From M55B154 sp964486725 (GTDB lineage Bacteria > Spirochaetota > UBA4802 > UB4802), in NCBI GenBank assembly GCA_964486725.1, contig CAZAOK010000001.1, positions 62,001 through 126,000 on the forward strand: a stretch of DNA of 64,000 nucleotides, written 5' to 3'. Shown piece after piece: positions 23,901 to 32,046 of this stretch (its first letter is position 1; each line of letters starts with the position of its first letter). The position numbers and the translations under genes were made by a program. The notes beneath the pieces are model-generated. The model was given only the letters and a program-made list of their open reading frames with translations. It had not been told where the DNA came from and made no database searches.

Positions 23901-26533
23901 TTAAGAAATATTATGATACCTGTTATGCTGATGCTGCACTTTTTGATTCTTCCGGAAACCTGGTTGTTCGCGAAGATGAACTTCCACCGGTTCCATGGGT
24001 AAAAGGAGTACATTATCCTGTCCAATTTGATAATAATGGATTTGCCACGGGTTGGGAGGAACACACGGGAGATAGTAAGGGAAAATTTGAAGATATGCTT
24101 GGTATCCTTGCATGCGCGGTAGGAACTATTCACGAAGATGGAACCGTGTATGCTGACATTCATGGCAACAGCGTGGCAAGCTATGATGAAATCAACAGGG
24201 GTGATATTGGATATTTTGAAAAAGACGGGTATCGTGCCAATATTGACAACCTGATTCTAATGGTTGCCGCCCTCAACGAACACAAGAAAGATCCGAATTC
24301 CAATCAACCCGTGTATAATACAGGGGCCTGGATAAACAAACTTGTTGATCACGACCCTGTGGCAGACCAGACCACACCGGGGTCCAGGGCCGGGGTGTTG
24401 CCTTCGGCACTGTCAAGCAAATATATGAATTTTAATCACATGGATCCTGTGAAGGATGGGTTGGAAGATGTAATCAGGCATACATTCAGGATGTACCTGA
24501 ATAATTTTATGCTCACCCAGGGATACGATGGAGATCATGGTTCCCAATCACCCTCCCAGTGGCAAAATCTTCCGGCATATTACCTGCATGACAGTGACGG
24601 GAACAGGGTTGATTACGATGATGATGGATATTTCGATCTCAATCCCGATATCAACTGGAATATACCCATAAATCGCTTGCGGTATTTCGCGGACGATAGA
24701 TCCCTTGACCAGTTGCGCAGGACACTTGACCTTGTAAAGGATTGTTCACAGGATGAACGATTTGTCACATTCCTGGAAAGAACAATCATCAATATGGATA
24801 AGTACCTGATCGTAAAATATCTTGATCAGCATCCTGACGTAACCACACCCGCGGATGCACTTATGGATGGGGTGTTCCAGGTATTCGTTCCAAGAGATGA
24901 ATGGGGTAATCCCATTCAACCGGATGCCCTTAGTGATCCGGACCTTGTGCAATACAACCAGTTGAAGATGGCAAAGATTTCAACCAGTATGGATGACATT
25001 ATAGAGTTTCTTAAAGAGCTGAAATATGATGAACTATTTGATTTCATCCAGGAATTCAGGCTTAATGATATTGAGAAGTGGTATAATTTTAGTTTCGATG
25101 ACTGGGGAGATACTCTCTCACCGGCACTGCTTCAGCAGCATGGGGATGAGATGAATGCCAGGTTACTAAAATACTTTGGTATGAACCTGAAAGAAGGCCT
25201 GGTAAATGGTATATATATTCTTGATGATCCTGGCTGCCTGCCAGATTACCTGTCCCAGCATTTCGTTTCAGGAGAAAAAATATGGGGGTTGGGAAAATAC
25301 CAGAAAATAACAGAAGACGAGATGTACCTTTACGATAACAACGATATAATTGAAGACATCAATGGAGATTCAACCAGTTACTATGTGTATATCGATCTTC
25401 AACAGTATATCACCGATTTCCCAACATGTTTTACAAGAAAGTTTGAGGGAATTACAGCCTTCTTCGATTTCAAGAAGAACATGGACAACACAGAGGAATT
25501 TGAAGAGTATTGTATGGATTACCGGGATAAGTGGTACAGGGGTGGCAAGGTAGAATGCCCGAATATTTACAGTGGTCATAATTATGATCTCAGGATGGAC
25601 TGGGCCATGGATAACTATAACCAGTTCTTCTTCAACCTGACTGCATCTGACTTTTCTGTAAACCAGCCCCTCACCGCGGAGGGTAATCCATCCACCATGC
25701 TTGACTGGCTTTTCGGGTGGGATGGCAGCAGTGATGCGGGCATAGATCTCAAAAAAGAACTCAACGTGGTTAAAAACGACATAATAAAAGGGGTGTATGA
25801 TACAGAAGTTACCGTGATTGATCCCGATAACCCATATGGTGACAGGATCACCGACAGCCTGCGAAATGTTATCAGGACATACAGGGAATCGGTGAATGAG
25901 AACGTGTTTGAGTACCAGTATGGAAAAGATTCAAACGGGAACCCCCTCTTCGAAGAGTATTTCATGGATGATGCGGCTGATTTGAACGATGGTCACCGGC
26001 ATATGATGAACAATATAGCTGATATCGTGGCAGCACTATTAAATCCAGACAGTAACTATTACAAAACGGGCCGCCTGTTTGCCGCCTGGCAGAATTTCGT
26101 TGAAGCGGCGGATATACCACCGGAAGACCTGCTTGCGGTACGCGACCTTGTTGGCAACCTGTTATATGACAAATCAACAGCCACTTATACCGACTTGTTC
26201 ACAAAGCTTTCCCGTCACATGCCGTCGGTACTTGAAGGTTATCAGGGCAGGTATGATGAAATTCTGGAGCTTGCCGTTACCGCCATGCAGCCTGATGGTA
26301 TCGGCACCTATATGCTGACCACGATGGAAGTAGATAGTGCCTATGATTCCTGGCAGATGGTGGACGAATATAATTATCTTCTCCATCTTGACATCTTCCA
26401 GAACTATGAATCAGATGAAACATTCTGGTGGCAGATGGGTAACCTTATGCAGGATTTTGCCATTCTAATGGACGAATCAAACGGAAACGAAGAATATGAA
26501 TTATACGGTAGTGTGAAAGAAATATTTGAATAG
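20906..26533 (+). CDS. Giant lipoprotein of unknown function (1875 aa)
   Basis: This is a single intact frame of 1875 codons. The N-terminus ends in a lipobox, LFFAGC (Cys21), so the product is a lipid-anchored envelope protein. The mature part is rich in Asp, Asn, Tyr and Trp and contains no domain I recognise. Two acidic loops look like Ca2+-binding turns: NGDNDGDFFDDNNDVF near residue 451 and DSDGNRVDYDDDGYFDLNPD near residue 1230. Several stretches are predominantly helical (for example DDIIEFLKELKYDELFDFIQEF). It has GGGGAG 6 nt before the ATG. It lies between the VWA gene and the flagellar block and seems monocistronic. The function is unknown. Confidence 0.75.
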   Translation: MIRVKELRVIILACILFFAGCSNDNEYAFQQNDPDPSVRLFEVLDETPALKSLFTGLDQHEFNVKLSRLMNEDPRLFAELMRRMAEMFYGYNAPFPQAVSDMSDSFSVFHDVYCVQPDALDRTVEMVKNILSVDSNVMMEGADSINDILIALRNLEQDEHGVFYSPHPWNLFGVNQELADIGYDGVDNLIENIGVVHDMYNGAANLSEPDVLLREFVDSLLQGDVDIETRVADMIDSLKNTDDVSLTEREVADWMVANPMKSSITQYMMSDLYPMLKDPDLVNVNGESNVIIRGKQLLDEEARILSATPNSLSGGIAGNNILMTKWLMQGIYNDMRKYDNLEQVEIFDVENNDMLKWADTMVHNFNAGLKLSGSSDGISKNRVKDILWDGWIFDPYGNGSRTFNFKGVLFINNNDPAVPDQADGYVAKMAKTRSLDSTQKTFRLQINDILNGDNDGDFFDDNNDVFKLINYSYTGESQIESIMTNLQLYLLSYYYSPVYRKWAWTPEDGDEFFGDNRRNIKDLYGGLSSSLRNLVVLDKNGMSPAEGGRNMTLAAELVYVLAAGYGITDPVNAPGELSLENCLRSMGSPLATSDSISVDTGLFTIHMNVLGNNRIYRKPSNQAGYVSFTTQSAMPAMEILQPGMFRYRTGGRGSENVGGWQGKFSPSQGDIRGIVNDNGHIVTSNWTLTEIALSCWEGYGPFTFKGRAPNGSDCKYRNHWTSDWYYISGRYKGNKGPGFARHGFTEGRYRIYESIMQPEPGQAGFVNSGYYDSTGNPMPRYGYMRENAEDGSYVDVETSVDNRLLLDCKSREEAIRKNFQWLMNQKKYQFLIPIQSDYNMLWGSVKIEIYAFTTINANGIVGVTKARRYNSNLQNNARWGESGIQSNYYQHYEGESNYFVNTINEGKNTCRFSGVSFDDSDYMMALDYKYYIDGWLSGIAKAMVDMTDEIWGCLGDNPVLPPSVGENFNAVASLGDVVYDAKDIMYNTGDANMHDVGKFKKYYDTCYADAALFDSSGNLVVREDELPPVPWVKGVHYPVQFDNNGFATGWEEHTGDSKGKFEDMLGILACAVGTIHEDGTVYADIHGNSVASYDEINRGDIGYFEKDGYRANIDNLILMVAALNEHKKDPNSNQPVYNTGAWINKLVDHDPVADQTTPGSRAGVLPSALSSKYMNFNHMDPVKDGLEDVIRHTFRMYLNNFMLTQGYDGDHGSQSPSQWQNLPAYYLHDSDGNRVDYDDDGYFDLNPDINWNIPINRLRYFADDRSLDQLRRTLDLVKDCSQDERFVTFLERTIINMDKYLIVKYLDQHPDVTTPADALMDGVFQVFVPRDEWGNPIQPDALSDPDLVQYNQLKMAKISTSMDDIIEFLKELKYDELFDFIQEFRLNDIEKWYNFSFDDWGDTLSPALLQQHGDEMNARLLKYFGMNLKEGLVNGIYILDDPGCLPDYLSQHFVSGEKIWGLGKYQKITEDEMYLYDNNDIIEDINGDSTSYYVYIDLQQYITDFPTCFTRKFEGITAFFDFKKNMDNTEEFEEYCMDYRDKWYRGGKVECPNIYSGHNYDLRMDWAMDNYNQFFFNLTASDFSVNQPLTAEGNPSTMLDWLFGWDGSSDAGIDLKKELNVVKNDIIKGVYDTEVTVIDPDNPYGDRITDSLRNVIRTYRESVNENVFEYQYGKDSNGNPLFEEYFMDDAADLNDGHRHMMNNIADIVAALLNPDSNYYKTGRLFAAWQNFVEAADIPPEDLLAVRDLVGNLLYDKSTATYTDLFTKLSRHMPSVLEGYQGRYDEILELAVTAMQPDGIGTYMLTTMEVDSAYDSWQMVDEYNYLLHLDIFQNYESDETFWWQMGNLMQDFAILMDESNGNEEYELYGSVKEIFE

Positions 26534-26602
26534 TCTTTACCACAGTCATTTTTTGTTGCAAGTGTATCCTGCTTCGGTATAGTGTACCAGCTGAGAATTA
26601 AA

Positions 26603-27523
26603 ATGCTGGAGATGGTGTTGGTTAACGCTGGAACATTATACGATAATATTAACAGCGCCCTTGTCGGTGAGCGGCTGGGCGCCATACAGAGAAATATCAC
26701 CCGTAATCTTCCCTCTATCCGAAAGTGGGGAGGACTTGGGCCGGTAGTGCAACGCTTTTCCGGGAAACATGTTATAGTATGCGGCGCGGGTCCTTCCCTT
26801 GAAAACAGCATGAATGAGTTGAAAAAGTATTATCAGCGGAAAGAACTGGTGATACTTGCCGTGGATATGGCCTTAAAGCCATTATTGAAAGCGGGAATAA
26901 CCCCATCCTTTGTAATATCCTGTGAATCTACGCCGGTTCCCTTCTTTTACGGTGTTTCCACCGAAAGGATGCATCTTTTGGCATTCAGCGGTATGTCAAA
27001 TATTAATGTCCGCCAGTGGAAAGGGCGTATGAGTTTTTACAACTGGCTGCTGCGCAGGGAGCCCTTCAATGAATTGTGGAAACAGGCAGGTGAAGAGCTT
27101 GGATACGTTGCTACCGCAAGTATTGTAACCACCCAGGCGGTGTCCCTGGTGCTTGGATGTAATATACGATCATTGATTCTTGCGGGTAATGATCTGGCAT
27201 TCGATACACGGTACTATACGGCTGGAAGTATGGCGATGGAGCAGGCAGCTTTGCGTCAGTGCCGCACAATCCCGGCTGAAACAGACGAGTATATGCGCAT
27301 ACTTCGCAAACGTCATTATAGGATTAACAGGCGCGATATGCAATGGTATACCGATCATCAGTTTTTGGCAGCAAAGGAATGGCTGGACGAATTGTTCCGT
27401 AAAGTTAATGTGCCGGTATATGATTGCAGTTTGCCCGGCTGCAGTGAAAAATATGTTCATAAGACAACAATAAAGGAAATAATCAGGGAATTACTTCCTT
27501 CAAGAAAAAAAAGGAGAACATAA
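26603..27523 (+). CDS. Motility-associated factor (Maf/DUF115)-like protein
   Basis: This protein of about 306 residues matches the DUF115/Maf pattern. HVIVCGAGPSLENSMNEL (the GAGPSL nucleotide-sugar binding loop) is followed by ILAVDMALKPLLKAGITPSFVISCES and later SLILAGNDLAF. Maf proteins are glycosyltransferase-like and modify flagellin in several bacteria. The gene stops 1 bp before flbD, so it is apparently the first gene of the flagellar operon. The ATG at 26603 (GAG 7 nt upstream) is preferred; a GTG at 26582 would add seven residues. No acceptor or donor sugar can be inferred. Confidence 0.7.
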   Translation: MLEMVLVNAGTLYDNINSALVGERLGAIQRNITRNLPSIRKWGGLGPVVQRFSGKHVIVCGAGPSLENSMNELKKYYQRKELVILAVDMALKPLLKAGITPSFVISCESTPVPFFYGVSTERMHLLAFSGMSNINVRQWKGRMSFYNWLLRREPFNELWKQAGEELGYVATASIVTTQAVSLVLGCNIRSLILAGNDLAFDTRYYTAGSMAMEQAALRQCRTIPAETDEYMRILRKRHYRINRRDMQWYTDHQFLAAKEWLDELFRKVNVPVYDCSLPGCSEKYVHKTTIKEIIRELLPSRKKRRT

Positions 27524-27524
27524 T

Positions 27525-27710
27525 ATGATAGTATTGCACAAGATAAATGGTGACGAGTTCGTAATGAACTCAAATCATATTGAGGTTATCGAAAAAAAAC
27601 CCGACACAACTATTACCCTGACCAATGATCGTAAATATATCGTGAAAGAAACCATTGATGAAGTACTTGAAAAGGTAAGGAAATATCACCGGCTGCTGCT
27701 TACCCCGTAA
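27525..27710 (+). CDS. flbD: Flagellar protein FlbD
   Basis: This 61-residue basic protein has the FlbD signature: LHKINGDEFVMNSNHIEVIE, DTTITLTNDRKYIVKETIDEV. FlbD is a small conserved protein coded just upstream of motA in spirochaetes and Clostridia; its mechanism is not established. AAGGAG lies 8 nt before the ATG. It is preceded by the Maf-like gene (1-bp gap) and followed by motA after 105 bp. Confidence 0.9.
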   Translation: MIVLHKINGDEFVMNSNHIEVIEKKPDTTITLTNDRKYIVKETIDEVLEKVRKYHRLLLTP

Positions 27711-27815
27711 GCTGTTTCATGGTGGTATTAATTACTGAATTATTTTATAATAATTACCGAAACACTACTATAGGATACTGTATATGAGAATATTCAACCG
27801 CTTGGAGTCATATAT

Positions 27816-28595
27816 ATGGATATAGCAACCATTGGTGGGTTAATTGCCGGTTTTACATTTATAATACTTGGGATACTGTTTGCCAAGGGTAATCCCCTTA
27901 TGTTCTGGGATCCCGCGTCTGTTATGATTAGTCTTGGCGGCTCGTTTGCGGCCATCCTTATCTCCAATCCACTGGCAAAAGTACTGGGAGCGTGGAAAGT
28001 TGCCCGGTTTGCTTTTTTTGCTCCGAATATTAACCCTAATGAAATGATAATCACCCTTGTATCCTTCTCTGAAAAGGCAAGACGGGAAGGTCTTCTTGCG
28101 CTTGAAGATGACCTTGACGAGCTTGATGATGATTTTCTTCGTAAGGGTATACAGCTGGTTGTTGATGGTACAGATCCGGAACTTGTACGGCGGATCATGG
28201 AAACCGAACTTGAGAACATAATATCCCGTCACGACGCCCAGCGTAAACTTTTCGAGGACTGGGCATTATTCGCCCCTGCCTTTGGTATGATCGGAACCCT
28301 GATAGGGCTTATCCTGATGCTTGTTAATATCGAAGACAAGTCGGCGATCGGGCCTGGTATGTCCGCCGCTCTTATCACTACTCTTTATGGTGCCATTCTG
28401 GCAAACCTCGTAATGCAGCCGGTTGCAAATAAGCTTGAACTGAGAGGTAACGAAGAGGTGCTCTTGAAACTTATTATGATAGAGGGTACATTATCCATAC
28501 AGTCAGGTGACAACCCGAGAATTGTTAAAGATAAGCTTATCTCTTTCCTTGAACCTGCTGAACGGGAGGCAATCACCAGCGAGGTGGGAGATTAA
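27816..28595 (+). CDS. motA: Flagellar stator protein MotA
   Basis: This 259-residue inner-membrane protein has four predicted helices (about residues 3-23, 35-52, 150-170 and 185-203). The cytoplasmic loop contains FSEKARREGLLALEDDLDEL, which is typical of MotA. The second pair of helices reads APAFGMIGTLIGLILML and SAALITTLYGAILANLVMQPVANKL, with the conserved prolines. With MotB it forms the proton (or ion) channel that drives flagellar rotation. Its stop TAA overlaps the motB start by one base (28595), indicating coupling. TTGGAG precedes the ATG. Confidence 0.95.
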   Translation: MDIATIGGLIAGFTFIILGILFAKGNPLMFWDPASVMISLGGSFAAILISNPLAKVLGAWKVARFAFFAPNINPNEMIITLVSFSEKARREGLLALEDDLDELDDDFLRKGIQLVVDGTDPELVRRIMETELENIISRHDAQRKLFEDWALFAPAFGMIGTLIGLILMLVNIEDKSAIGPGMSAALITTLYGAILANLVMQPVANKLELRGNEEVLLKLIMIEGTLSIQSGDNPRIVKDKLISFLEPAEREAITSEVGD

Positions 28596-29374
28596 TGAAG
28601 AAAAAGGAAAAAAAACAAAGGGCGGGTTCACCGGCGTGGATGACCACCTACGGTGATATGACAACCCTCCTTCTGACTTTTTTCATATTGATGTTTAATA
28701 TTGCCGATATCAGTGGTAAAGACTTTTACCTGGTGCTTTCATCGTTTCGGGGATCATTGGGGATGTTTGAAGGTGGATATTCACTTTCAGCCGGTCGCCT
28801 GGAGGAGCTGGGCCAGAATATGCAGAACCTGCCTTCAAGTGAACAGGGACGTGCCCTTGCGAGAAGCCTGAAGCGGGCACTTGAAGCGTTTAAACCTGAA
28901 ATCAAGGCAAAAAAAGTGCGGGTGCAGGATGATGAAAGGGGGCTGGTTATTACCCTGTCCGGGGACGCGTATTTTGATCCGGGAAGCGCGAAGTTGAAAG
29001 ACGAGATAATACCTGTACTGGACAAGGTTGGGGCCATCATTAAAAGCATCGATAACTATACGAGGATTGAAGGACATACGGACAACAGGCCTGTTGCCCC
29101 GCGGGGACTTGAAGAGGGGTATGATAATAACTGGGAGCTTTCGGCGGCCCGCTCAGTGAACGTGGTGGAGTACCTGTCTGAAGAGGAAAATGTAGAGCCG
29201 AAACAGCTTTCGTCGGTGGCTTTTGGCGAACACAGGCCGATAGATGATAACAATACACCCGAGGGAAGGGCATATAACCGGAGGGTGGATATTGTAATAC
29301 TTCGTGACAGGGGAATGCCCGAGCAGACATCGTCGAAAATTTCAAGACCGCTTCCCGATGAAGAGTGGAGATAG
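28595..29374 (+). CDS. motB: Flagellar stator protein MotB
   Basis: The 259-residue protein has one N-terminal membrane helix carrying the ion-binding aspartate in WMTTYGDMTTLLLTFFILMF (about residues 15-34). A linker and a C-terminal OmpA-like peptidoglycan-binding domain (about 105-245) follow. In that domain GDAYFDPGSAKLKD, IEGHTDNRPV, ELSAARSVNVVEYL and AFGEHRPI...NRRVDIVI are visible. It anchors the stator to the cell wall. The following 239-bp gap carries a new promoter before fliL. Confidence 0.95.
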   Translation: MKKKEKKQRAGSPAWMTTYGDMTTLLLTFFILMFNIADISGKDFYLVLSSFRGSLGMFEGGYSLSAGRLEELGQNMQNLPSSEQGRALARSLKRALEAFKPEIKAKKVRVQDDERGLVITLSGDAYFDPGSAKLKDEIIPVLDKVGAIIKSIDNYTRIEGHTDNRPVAPRGLEEGYDNNWELSAARSVNVVEYLSEEENVEPKQLSSVAFGEHRPIDDNNTPEGRAYNRRVDIVILRDRGMPEQTSSKISRPLPDEEWR

Positions 29375-29412
29375 GAGCATTTTGGAAATGTGGTTTAGTG
29401 ACATAATCATAA

Positions 29413-29472
29413 ATTAATTGACATTTGGTTTTATTATATTATGATGTCAATTAATTGCTTAAATTAATTGAC
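29413..29472 (+). promoter_or_regulatory. Promoter with overlapping inverted repeat upstream of fliL
   Basis: TTGACA (29418-29423) and TATGAT (29440-29445), 16 bp apart, form a strong sigma70-like promoter in the 239-bp motB-fliL gap. It lies within a perfect 12-bp inverted repeat, ATTAATTGACAT (29413-29424) and ATGTCAATTAAT (29444-29455). A third copy of AATTAATTGAC follows at 29462-29472. This suggests a repressor or activator site over the promoter. Confidence 0.5.
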
Positions 29473-29613
29473 TTGAAGGTTACCTTGAGATAGATTGGGC
29501 GATTGTCGCTTTTTTGTGATGCAGGATGTCATGTGTGCTGTGCGCACCGGTTTTTGAAATAATATTTTATCAGCAAGGGTGAATAGCTGTAATTATTACG
29601 TGAAGGTGAACGT

Positions 29614-30150
29614 ATGGGTGACGAAGAACGAGTCAATGTTGATGATATCGAAGAGGAGGAGTCTGAGGGGTTAGCGCAAGCGCCGACGTCGTCAGATGCT
29701 TCCAGGGTTATAAAGCTGCTCCTGTATATCGCGGGGGCCATACTCCTGGTATTCATTGTGATAGGTATTTCATACCTGGTAACAAAATACGTACAGGAAC
29801 AACGGTATGAGCGTGAGCAGGATATCGTTCTTGCGCCGCCGCCGGCTCCGCTTTCTCACTTTGATTTGCCATCGTTTTCGGTTACAACCAAGGATGCAGA
29901 GCCGCATTTTGCCAAGCTTACGGTATCTCTTGGATACGAAGAGAATGTTGGGTTAAACGCTGAGCTGGTGCAGCGAACGCCGCAGATTCAGCATATAGTC
30001 AATATTGTGCTGCGTGGAAAGAAATACGAGGACATGGATTCCGTTGAAGACACGGTGAACCTGTCAGAAGAAATAAAAGCGCATATTAATACAATATTGA
30101 TTTCCGGGAAGATTAAGGAGGTTTATTTCCGGGAATTTGTAGTTAACTAG
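29614..30150 (+). CDS. fliL: Flagellar basal body protein FliL
   Basis: This 178-residue protein has an acidic cytoplasmic N-terminus, one membrane helix (about residues 33-55, LLLYIAGAILLVFIVIGISYLV) and a periplasmic domain. That domain carries FAKLTVSLGYEENVGLNAELVQRTPQIQHIVNIVLRGKKYED and ends INTILISGKIKEVYFREFVVN. These features fit FliL, which surrounds the stator and raises motor torque. It follows a new promoter at 29418-29445 and precedes fliY by 73 bp, the place where fliM is usual. Confidence 0.88.
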   Translation: MGDEERVNVDDIEEEESEGLAQAPTSSDASRVIKLLLYIAGAILLVFIVIGISYLVTKYVQEQRYEREQDIVLAPPPAPLSHFDLPSFSVTTKDAEPHFAKLTVSLGYEENVGLNAELVQRTPQIQHIVNIVLRGKKYEDMDSVEDTVNLSEEIKAHINTILISGKIKEVYFREFVVN

Positions 30151-30223
30151 AATTATTTTTATTATCTTGTCAGTATAAGGCATAAAAAGTACGCCTTCAA
30201 GACTGATTGTTCGGAGGAATTAC

Positions 30224-31294
30224 ATGGGTGACGGATCACTGTCCCAGGACGAAATAGATGCTCTATTACAGGGAGCTGATGACATGTTGTCGGGGTCTGG
30301 TACGGCCCCTTCCGCGGAAGCCACACCTTCAAGCGGGCCCCTTTCGCCGGTAGCCCGTGATAATATCGGGGATCTCTTCAACGGGGCAATGGCTTCGGTT
30401 TCACCCGCATTGTCCGGATACCTGGGTAAAAACATTACCATATCCAATGCCATGGTGGAGGTGAAGACCGCTGATGCGTTGAGATCAGAGCATAACAAGC
30501 AGTATGTGCAAATTGCCATGAATTTCACCGGTGGTGTTACCGGCGCCAACCTGATTATGTTTTCGATGAACGATGCCGGTGTTATTTCGTCTCTTATGAT
30601 GGGGGACGATTCGGGTACTCCTCCATCCGAACTTACTGATGCCCATCAGAGTACCCTGCAGGAGTTTGTAAGCCAGATGCTTTCATCCACTGCGACACAT
30701 ATCAGTGAAAACATGGGACGCTCGATTAATACAACGGTACCTGAGCTTTCTGTGGCTGGAAACGGACAGGAATTGTCATTGCCGCAGGGAAACGAGCTTG
30801 TAAGAATAACCTATAATCTGAATATTGAGGGGCTGGTAAATTCCCGTTTGTATCATATAATGGATCTCGGTCTGGCCCGTGAACTGGCAGGATCTCCAGG
30901 TCAAGCCGGGGGATTTGGCGGGGGAGAACAGGTGCAGCAGATGCAGGAACCTTCCCAGCAGAGAGGGCCACAGGTAGGTATAAGTCCTGTTAAATTTCCA
31001 CCCCTTGGGGAAGGGATGCCCGCGGCAGCATCGGGTAACATAAATTTGCTTTTAGATGTCCCGATGACCCTTACCGTGGAACTGGGACGAACAAGACAGC
31101 TGGTAAAAGACATACTCGGACTTGGAGAAGGCTCTATTATAGAACTGGATAAGCTTGCCGGTGAACCGGTTGACCTGCTTGTAAATGGAAAGCTTATTGC
31201 CAAGGGTGAGGTTGTCGTCATTGATGAAAACTTCGGTGTGCGTGTAACAGACATAGTGAGTCCGGCTGAGCGGTTAAATAAAATACAGGTGTAA
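30224..31294 (+). CDS. fliY: Flagellar motor switch protein FliY/FliN
   Basis: This 356-residue protein has three parts. The N-terminal SLSQDEIDALLQG peptide is the FliM/FliY CheY-docking helix. A CheC-like middle (about residues 35-215) and a C-terminal SpoA/FliN domain (about 270-350: LLDVPMTLTVELGRTRQLVKDILGLGEGSIIELDKLAGEPVDLLVNG) follow. The CheC-type catalytic motif (E..N) reads D-LF-N at the first site and E-FV-S at the second, so phosphatase activity is doubtful. It forms the C-ring switch complex. A Gln/Gly/Pro-rich linker (about 220-265) joins the halves. No fliM gene precedes it. Confidence 0.9.
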   Translation: MGDGSLSQDEIDALLQGADDMLSGSGTAPSAEATPSSGPLSPVARDNIGDLFNGAMASVSPALSGYLGKNITISNAMVEVKTADALRSEHNKQYVQIAMNFTGGVTGANLIMFSMNDAGVISSLMMGDDSGTPPSELTDAHQSTLQEFVSQMLSSTATHISENMGRSINTTVPELSVAGNGQELSLPQGNELVRITYNLNIEGLVNSRLYHIMDLGLARELAGSPGQAGGFGGGEQVQQMQEPSQQRGPQVGISPVKFPPLGEGMPAAASGNINLLLDVPMTLTVELGRTRQLVKDILGLGEGSIIELDKLAGEPVDLLVNGKLIAKGEVVVIDENFGVRVTDIVSPAERLNKIQV

Positions 31295-31305
31295 CGATAC
31301 AGTAA

Positions 31306-32046
31306 ATGAGAAAGGTTTATTCAATTATAATCATCATTTTGTTTTGCGGGGCATTTGCGTTATGTCCCATTAAGACATGTGATCAGTTTCATCCTGTTTC
31401 TGGCGCGGCATATGCTGCTGATGAAACCGGTAAGCCTGAAGCCGGCAAAAAGAAAGAAAAGAAAACATCGGATGAAACAGATATTACCGGTAAGAAAAAA
31501 GCCGGAGAAACCGGGGAGAAGGGGCTTTACGATTACGAGGAGCCCTCAACTGAAGAACAATCCTATGGATGGCTGATATTTAAGACCATCCTTATTCTTG
31601 GCACCCTGGTTGCCGGGTTTTATTTCTTTTTCCAGTATGTAACAAAAAAGGCTGGAATTCAGACTGTGGGACAAAATGTTGTGCAGGTACTATCCATAGT
31701 GCCCGTGGGGCAGAATAAATTTCTTCAGGTCGTTGATATGGCGGGTAAGATCCTGGTGCTGGGAGTATCAGACAATAATATCAATCTTATTACCGAGATT
31801 CACGAGAAGGACGAGATCGACAGAATTCGCCTGCTGAGTTCCAGGTCTGCGCCGCCTGCCGCGGGAGGTTTCCAGGAATTTGTAACGAATCAGGTCGGCA
31901 GGGTTTTTGACCGGGTTAGAGGTACCGGGAAGGATGCCCAATCGCAATACGGAAGAGATCATGATTTTGAAAAAGATTCCATGCAGTATCTCAACAGTCA
32001 CAGATCACGTCTCAGGAAGTTAAATGGCGATGAAACGGATAATTAA
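31306..32046 (+). CDS. fliO: Flagellar biosynthetic protein FliO
   Basis: This 246-residue protein has a signal peptide (about residues 1-27). A Lys/Glu-rich periplasmic stretch (40-85) and one membrane helix (LIFKTILILGTLVAGFYFFFQYV, about 90-112) follow. The cytoplasmic domain carries VQVLSIVPVGQNKFLQVVDMAGKILVLGVSDNNINLITEI. That domain is the FliO/FliZ signature. FliO helps assemble FliP in the export gate. It overlaps fliP by 23 bp in another frame. Confidence 0.85.
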   Translation: MRKVYSIIIIILFCGAFALCPIKTCDQFHPVSGAAYAADETGKPEAGKKKEKKTSDETDITGKKKAGETGEKGLYDYEEPSTEEQSYGWLIFKTILILGTLVAGFYFFFQYVTKKAGIQTVGQNVVQVLSIVPVGQNKFLQVVDMAGKILVLGVSDNNINLITEIHEKDEIDRIRLLSSRSAPPAAGGFQEFVTNQVGRVFDRVRGTGKDAQSQYGRDHDFEKDSMQYLNSHRSRLRKLNGDETDN

